Assembly: GCF_900101295.1 (NCBI RefSeq)
Contig: NZ_FOIL01000032.1
Location: forward strand, 1 to 36,751
Origin: [Clostridium] aminophilum
GTDB taxonomy: Bacteria; Bacillota; Clostridia; Lachnospirales; Lachnospiraceae
Direction of reading: 5' to 3'
Length of the DNA: 36,751 nt
Shown here: positions 8,841 to 16,959 of the stretch, piece by piece
Numbering within the stretch: position 1 is the first letter of the stretch
How the letters are laid out: each line of letters opens with the position of its first letter
The notes under the pieces: model-generated
The model's database searches: none
What the model was told of the DNA's origin: nothing
Seen by the model: the letters and a program-made list of their open reading frames with translations, nothing else
Program-made: the position numbers and the translations under genes

Positions 8841-10397
8841 TTACCCGAACTCGAACGGTTTAACCTGTCTTACGACATCCATTACAGAACCGTCTCTTGC
8901 CTCGATGATACCGACAACGCGGTCTTCAAACTGAACCTTGTTCGGCTCGCCGGTGATGCTGTAGGCAATATCGCGAAGCTCCTCAATGCTCTTGATCGGA
9001 AGATTTGTATCCTTCAGGGCATCGATGATATCCTGTCTCTTCGGGTTGATCGCGATACCGTAATCGGTGACAACGACGTCAACGCTCTCGCCCGGAGTGG
9101 TAACCGTTGTAACATCGGAGCAGATTGCCGGAATTCTTCCCTGCAGAAGCGGTGCGATTACGATGGTGCACTTTGCACCTGCCGCGGTATCCGGATGTCC
9201 GCCCTGTGCGCCGGTGATCATACCGTCAGAGCCGACAACGACATTACAGTTGAAGTGAACGTCAACCTCGAGAGCCGCAAGGATTACATAATCCAGCTTG
9301 TTGACGAAAGCGCCCTTGTTGAACGGATCTGCATACTCGCCTGCCGTGATGTAATAGTGCTCCGGATGATTTACGTTTTCGATCGCATCCATATCGAAGT
9401 CCTGCGTATCAAAGAGTTTTCCAACCAGTCCTTCATTCAGAAGTTCACACATCGGCTTTGTAAGACCGCCGAGACCGAAGCCCATCTTGATGCCCTTTTC
9501 TCTCATGATCTTTGCCAGAGAGATGGTGGAAGCGATGGAAGCACCGCCGACACCGGTCTGATAGGAGAATCCGTCCTTGAACCACGGAGTGTTCGCTACA
9601 ACCTGAGTGCAGTACTCTGCCATCAGAAGCTTTCTCATATCCTTGGTCGGTTTTGCCGCGCCGGTTGCAATCTTCTCCGGATCACCGATGGAATCCACCT
9701 CAACGACATAATCCACGTTTGTCATGGAAATCTGCGCCGGATAGTTCGGGAACGGAACAAGACAATCGGTGATCGCGACAACATTGTCCGCATACTCCGC
9801 ATCTACTGCCGCGTAAGAGAGAACGCCGCAGTTTGCCTTACCGCGCATACCGGAAAGGTTGCCGTAATCGTCGCTGGAAGAAGCACCGATAAACGCGATA
9901 TCGATGTGAACTTCGCCGCTCTCGATTGCTCTCACTCTTCCGCCGTGGGATCTCATAATCGCAAGGCCCTTCAGCTTACCGTTGGAGATTGCCTCGCCGA
10001 TTCCGCCGCGGACGCCGGAAGACTGAATGGAAGTGATGGTGCCGTCCTCGATGTACGGAACAATGGGATTATTCTGCTTTCCCAGAGAGCTTGCACAGAT
10101 GGTCAGGTTCTTGATGCCCATCGCGTGGATCTCATCCATGACCATGTTGACGATCTTGTCACCCTCACGGAAATGATGGTGGAAGCTGATGGTCATGCCA
10201 TCTTTGATTCCGCACTTTACAAGTGCTTCATGAATATTGGAAAGAAGTTTGCTCTTCTTCGGATCAATGACCGGACGTGTCTTCGGGGCATCTTTCTTAT
10301 ATTCAACGCTGTCGAAGTGGAACGCACCCTGATACGGCTGCTTTCCGGTCTCTTTCAGGATCTCTTCCGGGATCTCTCTGCCTACTGCATTTAACAT
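8841..10397 (-). CDS. citF: Citrate lyase alpha subunit (citrate:acetyl-ACP transferase)
   Basis: Transfers the acyl carrier protein from acetate to citrate in the three-subunit citrate lyase. The 518-residue length is normal for CitF, and the N-terminus MLNAVGREIPEEI is family-typical. The ATG at 10397 is chosen over an upstream in-frame start at 10463 because AAGGGGG lies just before it and it begins one base after the citE stop. GVGGASIAST and GAQGGHPDTAAGAK are conserved CitF segments. It is third in citD-citE-citF. The accessory genes needed to make and load the prosthetic group (citC, citX, citG) are not in the window. Confidence 0.95.
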   Translation of the reverse strand: MLNAVGREIPEEILKETGKQPYQGAFHFDSVEYKKDAPKTRPVIDPKKSKLLSNIHEALVKCGIKDGMTISFHHHFREGDKIVNMVMDEIHAMGIKNLTICASSLGKQNNPIVPYIEDGTITSIQSSGVRGGIGEAISNGKLKGLAIMRSHGGRVRAIESGEVHIDIAFIGASSSDDYGNLSGMRGKANCGVLSYAAVDAEYADNVVAITDCLVPFPNYPAQISMTNVDYVVEVDSIGDPEKIATGAAKPTKDMRKLLMAEYCTQVVANTPWFKDGFSYQTGVGGASIASTISLAKIMREKGIKMGFGLGGLTKPMCELLNEGLVGKLFDTQDFDMDAIENVNHPEHYYITAGEYADPFNKGAFVNKLDYVILAALEVDVHFNCNVVVGSDGMITGAQGGHPDTAAGAKCTIVIAPLLQGRIPAICSDVTTVTTPGESVDVVVTDYGIAINPKRQDIIDALKDTNLPIKSIEELRDIAYSITGEPNKVQFEDRVVGIIEARDGSVMDVVRQVKPFEFG

Positions 10398-10398
10398 A

Positions 10399-11301
10399 TT
10401 ATAATTCCCCCTTATATACGCCGGATGCCTTCGCAAGTTCAATCGTTCTCTTTGCGCCGTCATAGAACGCGATGTCGATCATCTTGCCGTCTACGGTAAA
10501 TACGCCGATTCCGAGAGCTTTCTTGGAGTCAATCTCACGGACAACTTTCTCAGCAAAGATGATGTCCTTCTGCGTCGGGGTGAAGATCTCATGTACAACG
10601 TTGATCTGACGCGGGTTGATAATGGACTTTCCGTCAAATCCCATATCGTGGATTTTCTGAACATCCTCGCGGAAACCGTCCATGTCATCCAGATTGGTCC
10701 ATACGGTATCAAAACACTGAACGCCTGACGCTCTTGCCGCGATGATCATGTGCTGTCTTGCGCCCATGAGCTCAACACCGGTACCGGTGATGTGTGTCTG
10801 AAGATCCTTTGTGTAGTCACCGCCGGAAAGCGCAACACCGATCATTCTCTCGGAAGACTCGCAGACCTCAAGTGCATTGAGCACGCCTCTCGCGGACTCC
10901 AGAGCCGCCATGATCAGAGTGGAACCTTCCGGGCGTCCGAATTCCTTCTCCGCCTTGATGACTTCATCTTCCACTGCCTTAACCATTGCGCCGGTCTCGG
11001 TCTTCGGAATACGAATGACATCGCAGCCACCAGCTACGGAACAGCGGATATCCTCTTTCCAGAGATCAGTATCCAGACCGTTGATGCGGACAACGCGCTC
11101 GCAGCCTCTGTAGTCGATGGATTTTAACGCATGGTAGAGGGAAAATCTTGCAGCGTCCTTCTGGTTCTCCGCAACCGCATCCTCCAGATCCAGCATGATG
11201 GAATCCGGTTTGTAAATATACGGATCCTTGATCAGGGACGGTTTCTGCGCATTCAGGAACATCATGGTTCTTCTAAGGCGTTTCTTATTCGCATTGATCA
11301 T
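10399..11301 (-). CDS. citE: Citrate lyase beta subunit (citryl-ACP lyase)
   Basis: Cleaves citryl-ACP to oxaloacetate and acetyl-ACP. A 300-residue HpcH/HpaI-type TIM-barrel protein with RRTMMFLNAQKPSLIKD near the N-terminus, SIMLDLEDAV, and the metal-site region of CitE proteins. The start at 11301 overlaps the citD stop by four bases (ATGA). The upstream in-frame ATG at 11319 would place the GGGGAGG ribosome site inside the coding region, so it is not preferred. The homologous citramalate lyase cannot be told apart on sequence alone. Confidence 0.93.
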   Translation of the reverse strand: MINANKKRLRRTMMFLNAQKPSLIKDPYIYKPDSIMLDLEDAVAENQKDAARFSLYHALKSIDYRGCERVVRINGLDTDLWKEDIRCSVAGGCDVIRIPKTETGAMVKAVEDEVIKAEKEFGRPEGSTLIMAALESARGVLNALEVCESSERMIGVALSGGDYTKDLQTHITGTGVELMGARQHMIIAARASGVQCFDTVWTNLDDMDGFREDVQKIHDMGFDGKSIINPRQINVVHEIFTPTQKDIIFAEKVVREIDSKKALGIGVFTVDGKMIDIAFYDGAKRTIELAKASGVYKGEL

Positions 11302-11597
11302 CGGATCGCACCTCCCCACGGTAAGTTGTCATACTGTTCAACGGAACGGAAAACCGCTCCCTCAACACGGGCTTTAATTGTGCAGTCAAGCGCACCTTTA
11401 TCGACAATGGAGATTTTAACATCGCTCACGCCAAGATTCTCAAGAGTCTCCAGTACAACCTTGCGGATTTCATTACCAAACTGATGAGCAACCGCGCTGT
11501 CCAGGTTGAAATCAATCTTGCCCTGTCCCGGCTCAACCGTCACCATGCAGTCACTGGATTCCAGTGTTCCCGCAACAGCAGGTTTCTTAATATCCAT
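11298..11597 (-). CDS. citD: Citrate lyase gamma subunit (acyl carrier protein)
   Basis: The 99-residue acyl carrier protein of citrate lyase. The GTLESSD motif puts the serine that carries the phosphoribosyl-dephospho-CoA arm at residue 14, as in characterised CitD proteins. AAGGAGG lies before the ATG at 11597. It is the first gene of the operon, preceded by a good promoter at 11655-11683 and divergent from a LysR regulator. The start codon of citE overlaps its stop. Confidence 0.95.
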   Translation of the reverse strand: MDIKKPAVAGTLESSDCMVTVEPGQGKIDFNLDSAVAHQFGNEIRKVVLETLENLGVSDVKISIVDKGALDCTIKARVEGAVFRSVEQYDNLPWGGAIR

Positions 11598-11654
11598 ATG
11601 TATCCTCCTTTACGCCTCCCGCGGGGGAAGCAGTTATATATCTTATGCAGATCA

Positions 11655-11683
11655 ATGTTAGCATTGTACTATTTCATGTACAA
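11655..11683 (-). promoter_or_regulatory. Candidate promoter of the citrate lyase operon
   Basis: On the minus strand TTGTAC (11678-11683) and TAACAT (11655-11660) are 17 bases apart, about 60 bases before citD. The GTACAA...TTGTAC-like symmetry around the -35 box (gtactatttcatgtac) could be part of a LysR binding site. Confidence 0.5.
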
Positions 11684-11729
11684 GAATCTCTTATTCTATG
11701 TTGAATATAGTTTTTATATTATGTTATAG

Positions 11730-11825
11730 TTGACATGCCCAAAACGGATATCTGATACACAGCCTGTTTATGCGGTTTGTTTAAAAAATCACAGGTTTGT
11801 TATTTTATCTGATAATTTTTATTAT
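11730..11825 (+). promoter_or_regulatory. Candidate promoters of the citrate-operon LysR gene
   Basis: Two plausible plus-strand promoters precede the regulator: TTGACA (11730-11735) with TGATAC (11753-11758) and TTGTTA (11797-11802) with TATTAT (11820-11825), each with a 17-base spacer. The sequence cannot say which is used. Both lie in the 253-base divergent region shared with citD. Confidence 0.4.
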
Positions 11826-11850
11826 TTATCGAATATGGAGGAAAAAATAT

Positions 11851-12759
11851 ATGAATGACCGACAGCTCAATTATATGCTGACCATCCTGCGGGAGGGAAG
11901 CATCAGCAAAGCAGCGGAAGTTCTCTGTATTTCCCAGCCGTCTCTCAGCCAGATGGTCCGTAAGATCGAAAACGAGATGAATGCCGAAATCTTTACCCGG
12001 TACTCCAATCCCATCAGCCTCACTCCGGCCGGCGAGTATTACATCAAGGCCGCCCACGACATTCTGAACATCGAGGAGAACCTGTCCCGGGCAGTTCATG
12101 AGATCGCGGCCGGTTCCCGCGGCACATTGAGAATCGGAATCCCGGTTTTGCGAGCGATGGAGATCATACCACAGGTTTATCCCAGATTCCACGAAAAGTA
12201 TCCGAATGTAAAGCTGGAGCTGATCGAATCCGGTTCCGACCGGCTTGAAAATCAGGTTCTGCAGAAAGAAGTGGATCTCGCCTGTCTTACAACCGCACCG
12301 AAGATCAATGAACTCGAATACATTCTGGTCGCCAACGAGGAAACCGTCCTCGTCGCCGCAAAATCCACCAAGCTTGCCCATACCGTTCCCGCCGGGACGA
12401 CCATCAGCATAATGGACGCGGCCCGCGAGAAATTTATCTATATCAAAAAAGGCCACAGCGTCCGGATCACGCAGGATCAACTGTTCGCGGCCTTTCATCT
12501 CCGTCCGGAACGTCTTTTTGCCACCGGCAGTATTGAGGTTGCCAAACGTTCTCTTTCTCCGTGCAACGCCGTCATGCTCTGTCCCAAAAACTATATCGAT
12601 ATGAGCCCGGAATTATACGACGTGTGCGTGACCTACCCGGTAAAGGAGATCACACAAGAGCGTCATTTTTATATCTGCCGGCGTCAGGACCAGTATCTCA
12701 ACGGCTATGTTCGCGATTTCATCCGGATCCTGAAACCGGATTATGACGCAAAATCATAA
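11851..12759 (+). CDS. LysR-family regulator, probable controller of the citrate operon
   Basis: A 302-residue LysR-type protein: N-terminal winged helix-turn-helix (GSISKAAEVLCISQPSLSQM) in residues 1-60 and a substrate-binding regulatory domain from about 90, with RGTLRIGIPVLRA at the junction. The ATG at 11851 follows GGAGG by nine bases; the frame opens 54 bases earlier but those residues are hydrophobic and not family-like. It is transcribed divergently from citD, the classic layout for a LysR activator of the neighbouring operon, so citrate or a related acid is the likely co-inducer (inference). Confidence 0.9.
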   Translation: MNDRQLNYMLTILREGSISKAAEVLCISQPSLSQMVRKIENEMNAEIFTRYSNPISLTPAGEYYIKAAHDILNIEENLSRAVHEIAAGSRGTLRIGIPVLRAMEIIPQVYPRFHEKYPNVKLELIESGSDRLENQVLQKEVDLACLTTAPKINELEYILVANEETVLVAAKSTKLAHTVPAGTTISIMDAAREKFIYIKKGHSVRITQDQLFAAFHLRPERLFATGSIEVAKRSLSPCNAVMLCPKNYIDMSPELYDVCVTYPVKEITQERHFYICRRQDQYLNGYVRDFIRILKPDYDAKS

Positions 12760-12826
12760 TCCGTTACTGCAGGCGAGGGGGGAATATTTTTCTGCATGCA
12801 CATCGTCATCCCGCTATGAAACGAAA

Positions 12827-12872
12827 AAATGCTGCCGTATCGTTGACAGAGGCCAACGGTGCGGCAGCATTT
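12827..12872. terminator. Strong bidirectional terminator between convergent genes
   Basis: AAATGCTGCCG pairs perfectly with CGGCAGCATTT, with an inner CGTTG/CAACG stem in the loop. On the plus strand it follows the LysR gene, and on the minus strand its AAAAAA-rich flank becomes a T-run after the 192-residue gene. Convergent genes end on either side. Confidence 0.75.
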
Positions 12873-12888
12873 CTGCAATATCCGATAT

Positions 12889-13467
12889 TCAGTTCTTGAC
12901 TTTCTTCAAAATGATCATCTCCGCATTGCGGCCCTTGATGCTGACTTTAACGTCATCGGCAAGATTTGATACAACCGATTTTTCCAGTTCATCCCAGGCT
13001 TCTTCCGCGCCTTCCTGCTCCCTGTCCATCATCTCTTTTACCGACTGACGATACTCAATCATGGACCAGGAGAACATCATGTTCATCGGATCCAGGCTTG
13101 ACGGCATCGGCGCATCCGCCCAATCCATCGGGTCAAAGAAGGTCCGGATCTTCCCCATGATTCCCTTCGCTGCTTCATTTTTTCCGCTGAAGGAAGCGGC
13201 GAGAAGCTGTTCCTGCTTCATGTAATCCATCATGGTCTCGACCTGAAGGTGAAGCTGGAATTCATCTCCCTCATCTTCAATCCAGAATTGTCCTTCTCTC
13301 TCTCCGGTAATGGAACGCATCATTCCCATCATCTCTTCGGTCAGCAGTCTCAGATGCAGCGCCGCCTTGTGCGCCAGACCTTTGTACAGCGCAACCTTCT
13401 CTGCCTGCTCAAGTGCCTCATCCATGCCTCTGCCGTCATTTGCGATTACGATTACATCTGATTTCAT
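12889..13467 (-). CDS. Uncharacterised protein with possible GHKL ATPase-like fold
   Basis: A 192-residue soluble protein. The segment ALHLRLLTEEMMGMM at about residues 35-49 followed by ITGEREGQFWIEDEGDEFQLHL is reminiscent of the helix carrying the N-box in anti-sigma-factor kinases of the GHKL group, but no clear ATP-lid glycine motifs follow, so catalysis is doubtful. The C-terminal half is acidic and methionine-rich. The gene is monocistronic, with its own promoter at 13531-13559, and ends at the shared terminator. Function is unknown. Confidence 0.75.
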   Translation of the reverse strand: MKSDVIVIANDGRGMDEALEQAEKVALYKGLAHKAALHLRLLTEEMMGMMRSITGEREGQFWIEDEGDEFQLHLQVETMMDYMKQEQLLAASFSGKNEAAKGIMGKIRTFFDPMDWADAPMPSSLDPMNMMFSWSMIEYRQSVKEMMDREQEGAEEAWDELEKSVVSNLADDVKVSIKGRNAEMIILKKVKN

Positions 13468-13530
13468 ATGATTCTGCCTTCCTTCCTGATAAGCCGATCA
13501 ACTTCATAAAAAACGAATCGATTTAATCTT

Positions 13531-13559
13531 ATTATACGGTATTATTCGTATGATGTCAT
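13531..13559 (-). promoter_or_regulatory. Promoter of the 192-residue protein gene
   Basis: ATGACA (13554-13559) and a consensus TATAAT (13531-13536) on the minus strand, spacer 17 bases, about 64 bases before the start codon. Confidence 0.55.
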
Positions 13560-13633
13560 AAATAATCTCAATATTTTACAAACCGTTTTCGCTTTTTTTC
13601 TCTTCCGCCGCAAAAACCAGCTTCAGCTGTTTT

Positions 13634-13802
13634 GTTTCATAGGAAATTTCTCCGAAATTCCCTATGAAGCAAAAACGCTCCGCGAGGATGCGCACGCCGC
13701 TGTAAGGAAACTGTCACCTAACGGCGACCAGCGGCGGCGCGCAAAGTCCGCAAGCGGACTTTGTTCCTGTTTTCTTCGTCCTATCGAATTCCGGGGCTTT
13801 CG
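13634..13802. repeat. Dispersed palindromic repeat copy B and associated GC-rich hairpins
   Basis: Positions 13634-13670 hold the second copy of the palindrome (GTTTCATAGGAAATTTC, loop tcc, GAAATTCCCTATGAAGC). It is followed by a GC-rich stretch rich in CGCC/GGCG and by a perfect hairpin AAAGTCCGC aa GCGGACTTT at 13743-13762. The latter shares GCGGACTTTGTTCC, inverted, with the copy near 6942. No coding sequence is seen in the 13468-13802 gap. Confidence 0.6.
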
Positions 13803-14456
13803 TTATCCCTGTTCCATCGCAATTTTCACCAGACGGCTTGTCCCGAGCCGGCTCGCTCCAAGGGAAATAAATTTTTCCGCATCCTCGATGGAGGCAATTC
13901 CGCCGGCCGCCTTAATCTTGATATTCGGTCCGATGTGTTCCGCCATCAGTTTCACATCCGCAAAAGTGGCGCCGCCGGTGGAAAATCCGGTGGAAGTCTT
14001 GATATAATCCGCCTTTGACTCGGTCACGATCCTGCACGCCCGGATCTTCTCCTCTTCCGTGAGAAGGCAGCACTCAATGATCACCTTCAGGAGATGCGTT
14101 CCGCAGGCGGCTTTCACTTCATTGATCTCGGAGAGGACATAGGAATCATTCTTCGCTTTCAGCTCACCGATATTGAGGACCATATCAATCTCGGCGGCGC
14201 CGTTTGCAATGGCATCCTTTGCCTCAAATACTTTTGCTGCCGTTGTCATATTGCCGTTAGGAAATCCGATGACGGTTGTGATCGGAAAGTCCTGTCCCAT
14301 GTATTCCCCCGCCCGTTTTACATAACACGGCGGAATGCAGATCGACGCGGTGTGAAACTTCATCCCCTGATCGCAGATGTTCCGGATCTCCTCCCAGGTG
14401 CTTCCCTGTAAAAGCAGTGTGTGATCAACCATGCTTAATATGTGTTCTAAATTCAT
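13803..14456 (-). CDS. deoC: Deoxyribose-phosphate aldolase
   Basis: Cleaves 2-deoxyribose-5-phosphate to glyceraldehyde-3-phosphate and acetaldehyde in deoxynucleoside catabolism. The 217-residue TIM barrel has the Schiff-base lysine at K153 in YIKTSTGF, the second lysine K182 in IKAAGGI and the aspartate D91 in EIDMVLN. The ATG at 14456 is chosen because GGAGGA precedes it by eight bases; an earlier ATG at 14471 contains that ribosome site. It stands alone, without deoA/deoB or a nucleoside transporter, and is the last gene of the GC-richer half. Confidence 0.93.
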   Translation of the reverse strand: MNLEHILSMVDHTLLLQGSTWEEIRNICDQGMKFHTASICIPPCYVKRAGEYMGQDFPITTVIGFPNGNMTTAAKVFEAKDAIANGAAEIDMVLNIGELKAKNDSYVLSEINEVKAACGTHLLKVIIECCLLTEEEKIRACRIVTESKADYIKTSTGFSTGGATFADVKLMAEHIGPNIKIKAAGGIASIEDAEKFISLGASRLGTSRLVKIAMEQG

Positions 14457-14663
14457 CGCAAATTCCTCCATGCTGAAACAGCCGAAAAAACGTTCTTCAG
14501 CGAAATATCCGTTTTCTGCCGCCGGTTATTAATCTCTGTCTGCTGTTTAAAAGGCTTTTCTGAAGCTTATAATGGTGCCGCCATTCATCCTACGACCTAA
14601 ATGTCATGTTTTTTCTGGCTGAGCTATTATAAAAACGAAGGCAGGATCGCTTCTCGTATTCTC

Positions 14664-14870
14664 TCACTCTTCCTGCTCATAAGCATATAACACTCCATTT
14701 TCAATATCTTGTAAAATCTGTTCTTCCTCCGCCCAACTATGATGATCGTGCGGATTGCTCAGCATTGTATCCTTAAGTACATCCTTTAAGCGATCACAGT
14801 AGGGTTTAAATGTCGCATAAGTTAATCCGCCTCCGATTACTCCGCCTAAAACCGGAATGGAACTTTTTGT
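14664..14870 (-). pseudogene. C-terminal fragment, EcsC-like protein
   Basis: About 69 codons without a start codon, reading IPVLGGVIGGGLTYATFKPY, then an acidic C-terminal tail and a stop at 14664. The glycine-rich IPVLGGVIGGG segment resembles the C-terminal region of EcsC-family proteins (tentative). In frame, a stop lies just upstream, and the sequence is joined directly to a broken RhuM gene. This is a deletion or insertion scar in the DNA that follows deoC. The 14457-14663 interval shows nothing else. Confidence 0.55.
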
Positions 14871-15086
14871 TTAACCCCATCAACACGCATTTTTTTGCGT
14901 GTTGTTCTCTATATCCAATTCATCTTCAGCAAAAACATTATTGATATGCTTGCGAATAGTCTTTTCATCTCTATCAAAAAGCAATGCCATTTGATTAGCA
15001 CTTAGCCAAACTGTTTCATTTTCAAGAGAAACCGGTAACTTAACCTCTTTATCCTTTGTTTCAAATACTACTATTTCATTTTTCAA
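14848..15086 (-). pseudogene. Truncated, frameshifted RhuM-family protein
   Basis: The frame from 15086 encodes a RhuM-type N-terminus (EIVVFETKDKEVKLPVSLEN, then ANQMALLFDRDEKTIRKHIN), 68 residues of a family usually above 300. At a run of seven A (minus strand, 14890-14896) the frame is lost. Removing one base restores the family-like continuation NNTQKMRVDGVKQKVPF before the sequence switches to the EcsC-like fragment near 14848. RhuM proteins are common in mobile islands; their function is poorly known. The gene is clearly inactive. Confidence 0.75.
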
Positions 15087-15192
15087 ATCTTCACCTCTAT
15101 AAATTTGAAGTTGTCGATTTCCTTCTCATTATAAAATCAGCCCCACAAATCCCGATTTATCGATTGCATATGCAAATAATCATACTACCAGA

Positions 15193-15240
15193 ATAGGTAC
15201 CTGTCACTGGGAACAATCGTTCACAGTGACAGGTACCTAT
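15193..15240. repeat. REPIN-like inverted repeat
   Basis: Two 22-base arms with one mismatch (left ATAGGTACCTGTCACTG plus gGAAC; right GTTCaCAGTGACAGG plus TACCTAT) separated by the 4-base loop aatc. This is the form of non-autonomous palindromes mobilised by Y1 (RAYT) transposases in Clostridia. No transposase is in the window. No U-rich tail follows, so it is not a simple terminator. Confidence 0.6.
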
Positions 15241-15287
15241 GGTGGGCATTTATCTTTTTAACTTTCTGGTATTATCACCTTCATAAT

Positions 15288-15370
15288 CTAAAATTCTTCA
15301 AGAACAAACATCTTATTCAAAGCATCATATACTTTCTGCTCATCCTTACCTTCAATATAGAGATCAAGTT
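15288..15370 (-). pseudogene. C-terminal gene fragment of unknown family
   Basis: A short frame reading SLKLDLYIEGKDEQKVYDAL, then NKMFVLEEF and a TAG at 15288. It has no start codon and begins inside the end of the PrsW-like fragment in another frame. It looks like the tail of a deleted gene fused at the junction near 15365. The parent family is not recognised. Confidence 0.4.
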
Positions 15371-15687
15371 TTAAAGATTGTGGCAAACAAGAGGATTGCA
15401 ATAAACTTGATAACTTCTTCCGGCATGCCGGCGGCCATAAAGGCACTTACAAGCGATCCCATTAATGAAGGCATCTGATCAACTGCAGTCCTCAATGCAG
15501 TATTTGCAAAAAAGAGCTTAACTCCTATAAAACCTGAGATTTCCATCGTGGCCATACCTAAGGCAATCGGTACAAGGGCCTGTATCCAGCCAATAGGTTT
15601 AGGTATCTCCCTTTTTATCATCCTGTAATATAGTATTCCGCATACTAAAACCGTAATAAGTAAAGACAAAATTGTAGAAAGAGTCAT
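15364..15687 (-). pseudogene. Truncated PrsW-like intramembrane protease
   Basis: 107 residues with three hydrophobic segments ending just after GMPEEVIKFIAILL. The EExxK motif is the first catalytic signature of PrsW-type glutamic intramembrane proteases; the remaining motifs and helices (roughly half the usual length) are missing, replaced by a foreign fragment. Its ATG overlaps the GNAT stop by four bases, so it was once co-translated with that gene. Probably non-functional; a short membrane protein function cannot be excluded. Confidence 0.55.
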
Positions 15688-16214
15688 GCATGTCCTCCAA
15701 TATATTTTTCCATCAACACCAGATTTACATGGGGTAAACCGTTATAGATTGTAGGTAAAATAGAAAGCTCTTTATATCCAAGTTTACTGTACATTTTTCG
15801 TGCAATAATATTTAGTTCGTTTGTATCTATCCTAAGTTCGGAACAACCATTATGTAATGCATAATCCTCATAAAATCTGAGAAACTGCTTGCCGAGTCCC
15901 ATCTTTCCCGATCGAGGTGATATTGCAAGTGTATGCAGCACACACACCTTATCATCTTCCACCTCATGCTCCCATTTGACATTATTATATATATCCATCT
16001 GAACCTTATTTATGATTCCTGAACCAAGGACAATGCCGTCCTTTTCAATAACAAAAAGGTCATCTCTTTTCAAAGCCTCTTCTGCCGTCTCTTTTACAGG
16101 ATATATCCCCCTGATCCACCCAACAGAAATTATCCCTGCTTCCTCTGCCTGATGGATCTCATCATAGATATTTACTACTGCATCAAGGTCCGATTTCACT
16201 GCTTTACGTATCAT
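15684..16214 (-). CDS. GNAT-family N-acetyltransferase
   Basis: A 176-residue acetyl-CoA-dependent acetyltransferase. The acetyl-CoA loop is the segment SPRSGKMGLGKQFLRFYED (about 118-136) after the beta-strand VCVLHTLAI. LRIDTNELNIIARKMYSKLGY is the usual C-terminal part. A strong AAAAGGAGC precedes the ATG. It lies 24 bases after the SDR gene and overlaps the PrsW-like fragment, forming a three-gene unit. The substrate is unknown. Confidence 0.85.
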   Translation of the reverse strand: MIRKAVKSDLDAVVNIYDEIHQAEEAGIISVGWIRGIYPVKETAEEALKRDDLFVIEKDGIVLGSGIINKVQMDIYNNVKWEHEVEDDKVCVLHTLAISPRSGKMGLGKQFLRFYEDYALHNGCSELRIDTNELNIIARKMYSKLGYKELSILPTIYNGLPHVNLVLMEKYIGGHA

Positions 16215-16238
16215 GATCTAAGCTCCTTTTTAACATTC

Positions 16239-16943
16239 TCAAACATTGTATGTCCATCCATGTTCGCCATGATAGATCATCTGTCTTGTCATGCCGCCGT
16301 CTATACAGATATTCTCACCCGTGATAAAACCGGCTTTATCAGAACATAGAAACTTCACCATTTCAGCGATATCTTCCGGCGTTCCTACTCGTCCTACAGG
16401 CTGCTGTAAGGCATCTGCTCCTATGATTTCAGTATCAGTCGTATCTATCCATCCCGGTGAAATACTGTTCACTCTGGCTTTTCCTGCAAGGCTGATTGCT
16501 AGGGCATGTGTTAATGCAGCTATCCCGCCCTTTGCCGCAGTATAGCTTTCTGTTTTAGGCTGGCTCATCCTGTCACGAGATGATGATATATTTATAATAG
16601 ATGCTCCATCTGACAATACAGGCATCAATAGCTTCGTAAGGTAAAACGGAGCTGTCACGCCAACGGAAAGGGCATATTGAAAGTCCTCGTAACTGCATTC
16701 ATCAATTCCTTTCATGATTGGAAGCGCATTATTGATGAGATAATCTATATGTCCGGACTGTTCTATGACATGTTTTGCAAATCTCTCTAATGTATCCTTA
16801 TCTCCTACATCACCCACGAACCAGTCCCCGAGTGTTTTATCAATAATGTGCACGGTAACACCATCAGCACGAAACGATTCTGCTACAGCTTTTCCAATGC
16901 CGTGAGCACCACCTGTAATTACAGCTACTTTACCATTGGTCAT
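16239..16943 (-). CDS. SDR-family oxidoreductase
   Basis: A 234-residue classical short-chain dehydrogenase/reductase. It has the NAD(P) motif TGGAHGIGKA near the N-terminus, the NNALP strand (NNAG equivalent), IINISSSRD with the catalytic serine, and YTAAK with the catalytic Tyr and Lys. The C-terminal GFITGENICIDGGM is typical. The start at 16943 has GGAG seven bases upstream; an in-frame TTG at 16961 would overlap the T-run of the hairpin in front. The substrate cannot be inferred. Confidence 0.88.
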   Translation of the reverse strand: MTNGKVAVITGGAHGIGKAVAESFRADGVTVHIIDKTLGDWFVGDVGDKDTLERFAKHVIEQSGHIDYLINNALPIMKGIDECSYEDFQYALSVGVTAPFYLTKLLMPVLSDGASIINISSSRDRMSQPKTESYTAAKGGIAALTHALAISLAGKARVNSISPGWIDTTDTEIIGADALQQPVGRVGTPEDIAEMVKFLCSDKAGFITGENICIDGGMTRQMIYHGEHGWTYNV

Positions 16944-16959
16944 AACGATCTCCATCTTC

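Noticed and set aside
8805-10394. 529-codon open frame on the plus strand
   Set aside because: Exactly antisense to citF, whose protein is clearly conserved; the long frame is a by-product of codon bias on the other strand.
14882-14903. Perfect palindrome CAACACGCA/TGCGTGTTG with T7 loop
   Set aside because: The bases are accounted for as RhuM coding sequence (Thr-Gln-Lys-Met-Arg-Val) around the A-run; the symmetry is probably coincidental.
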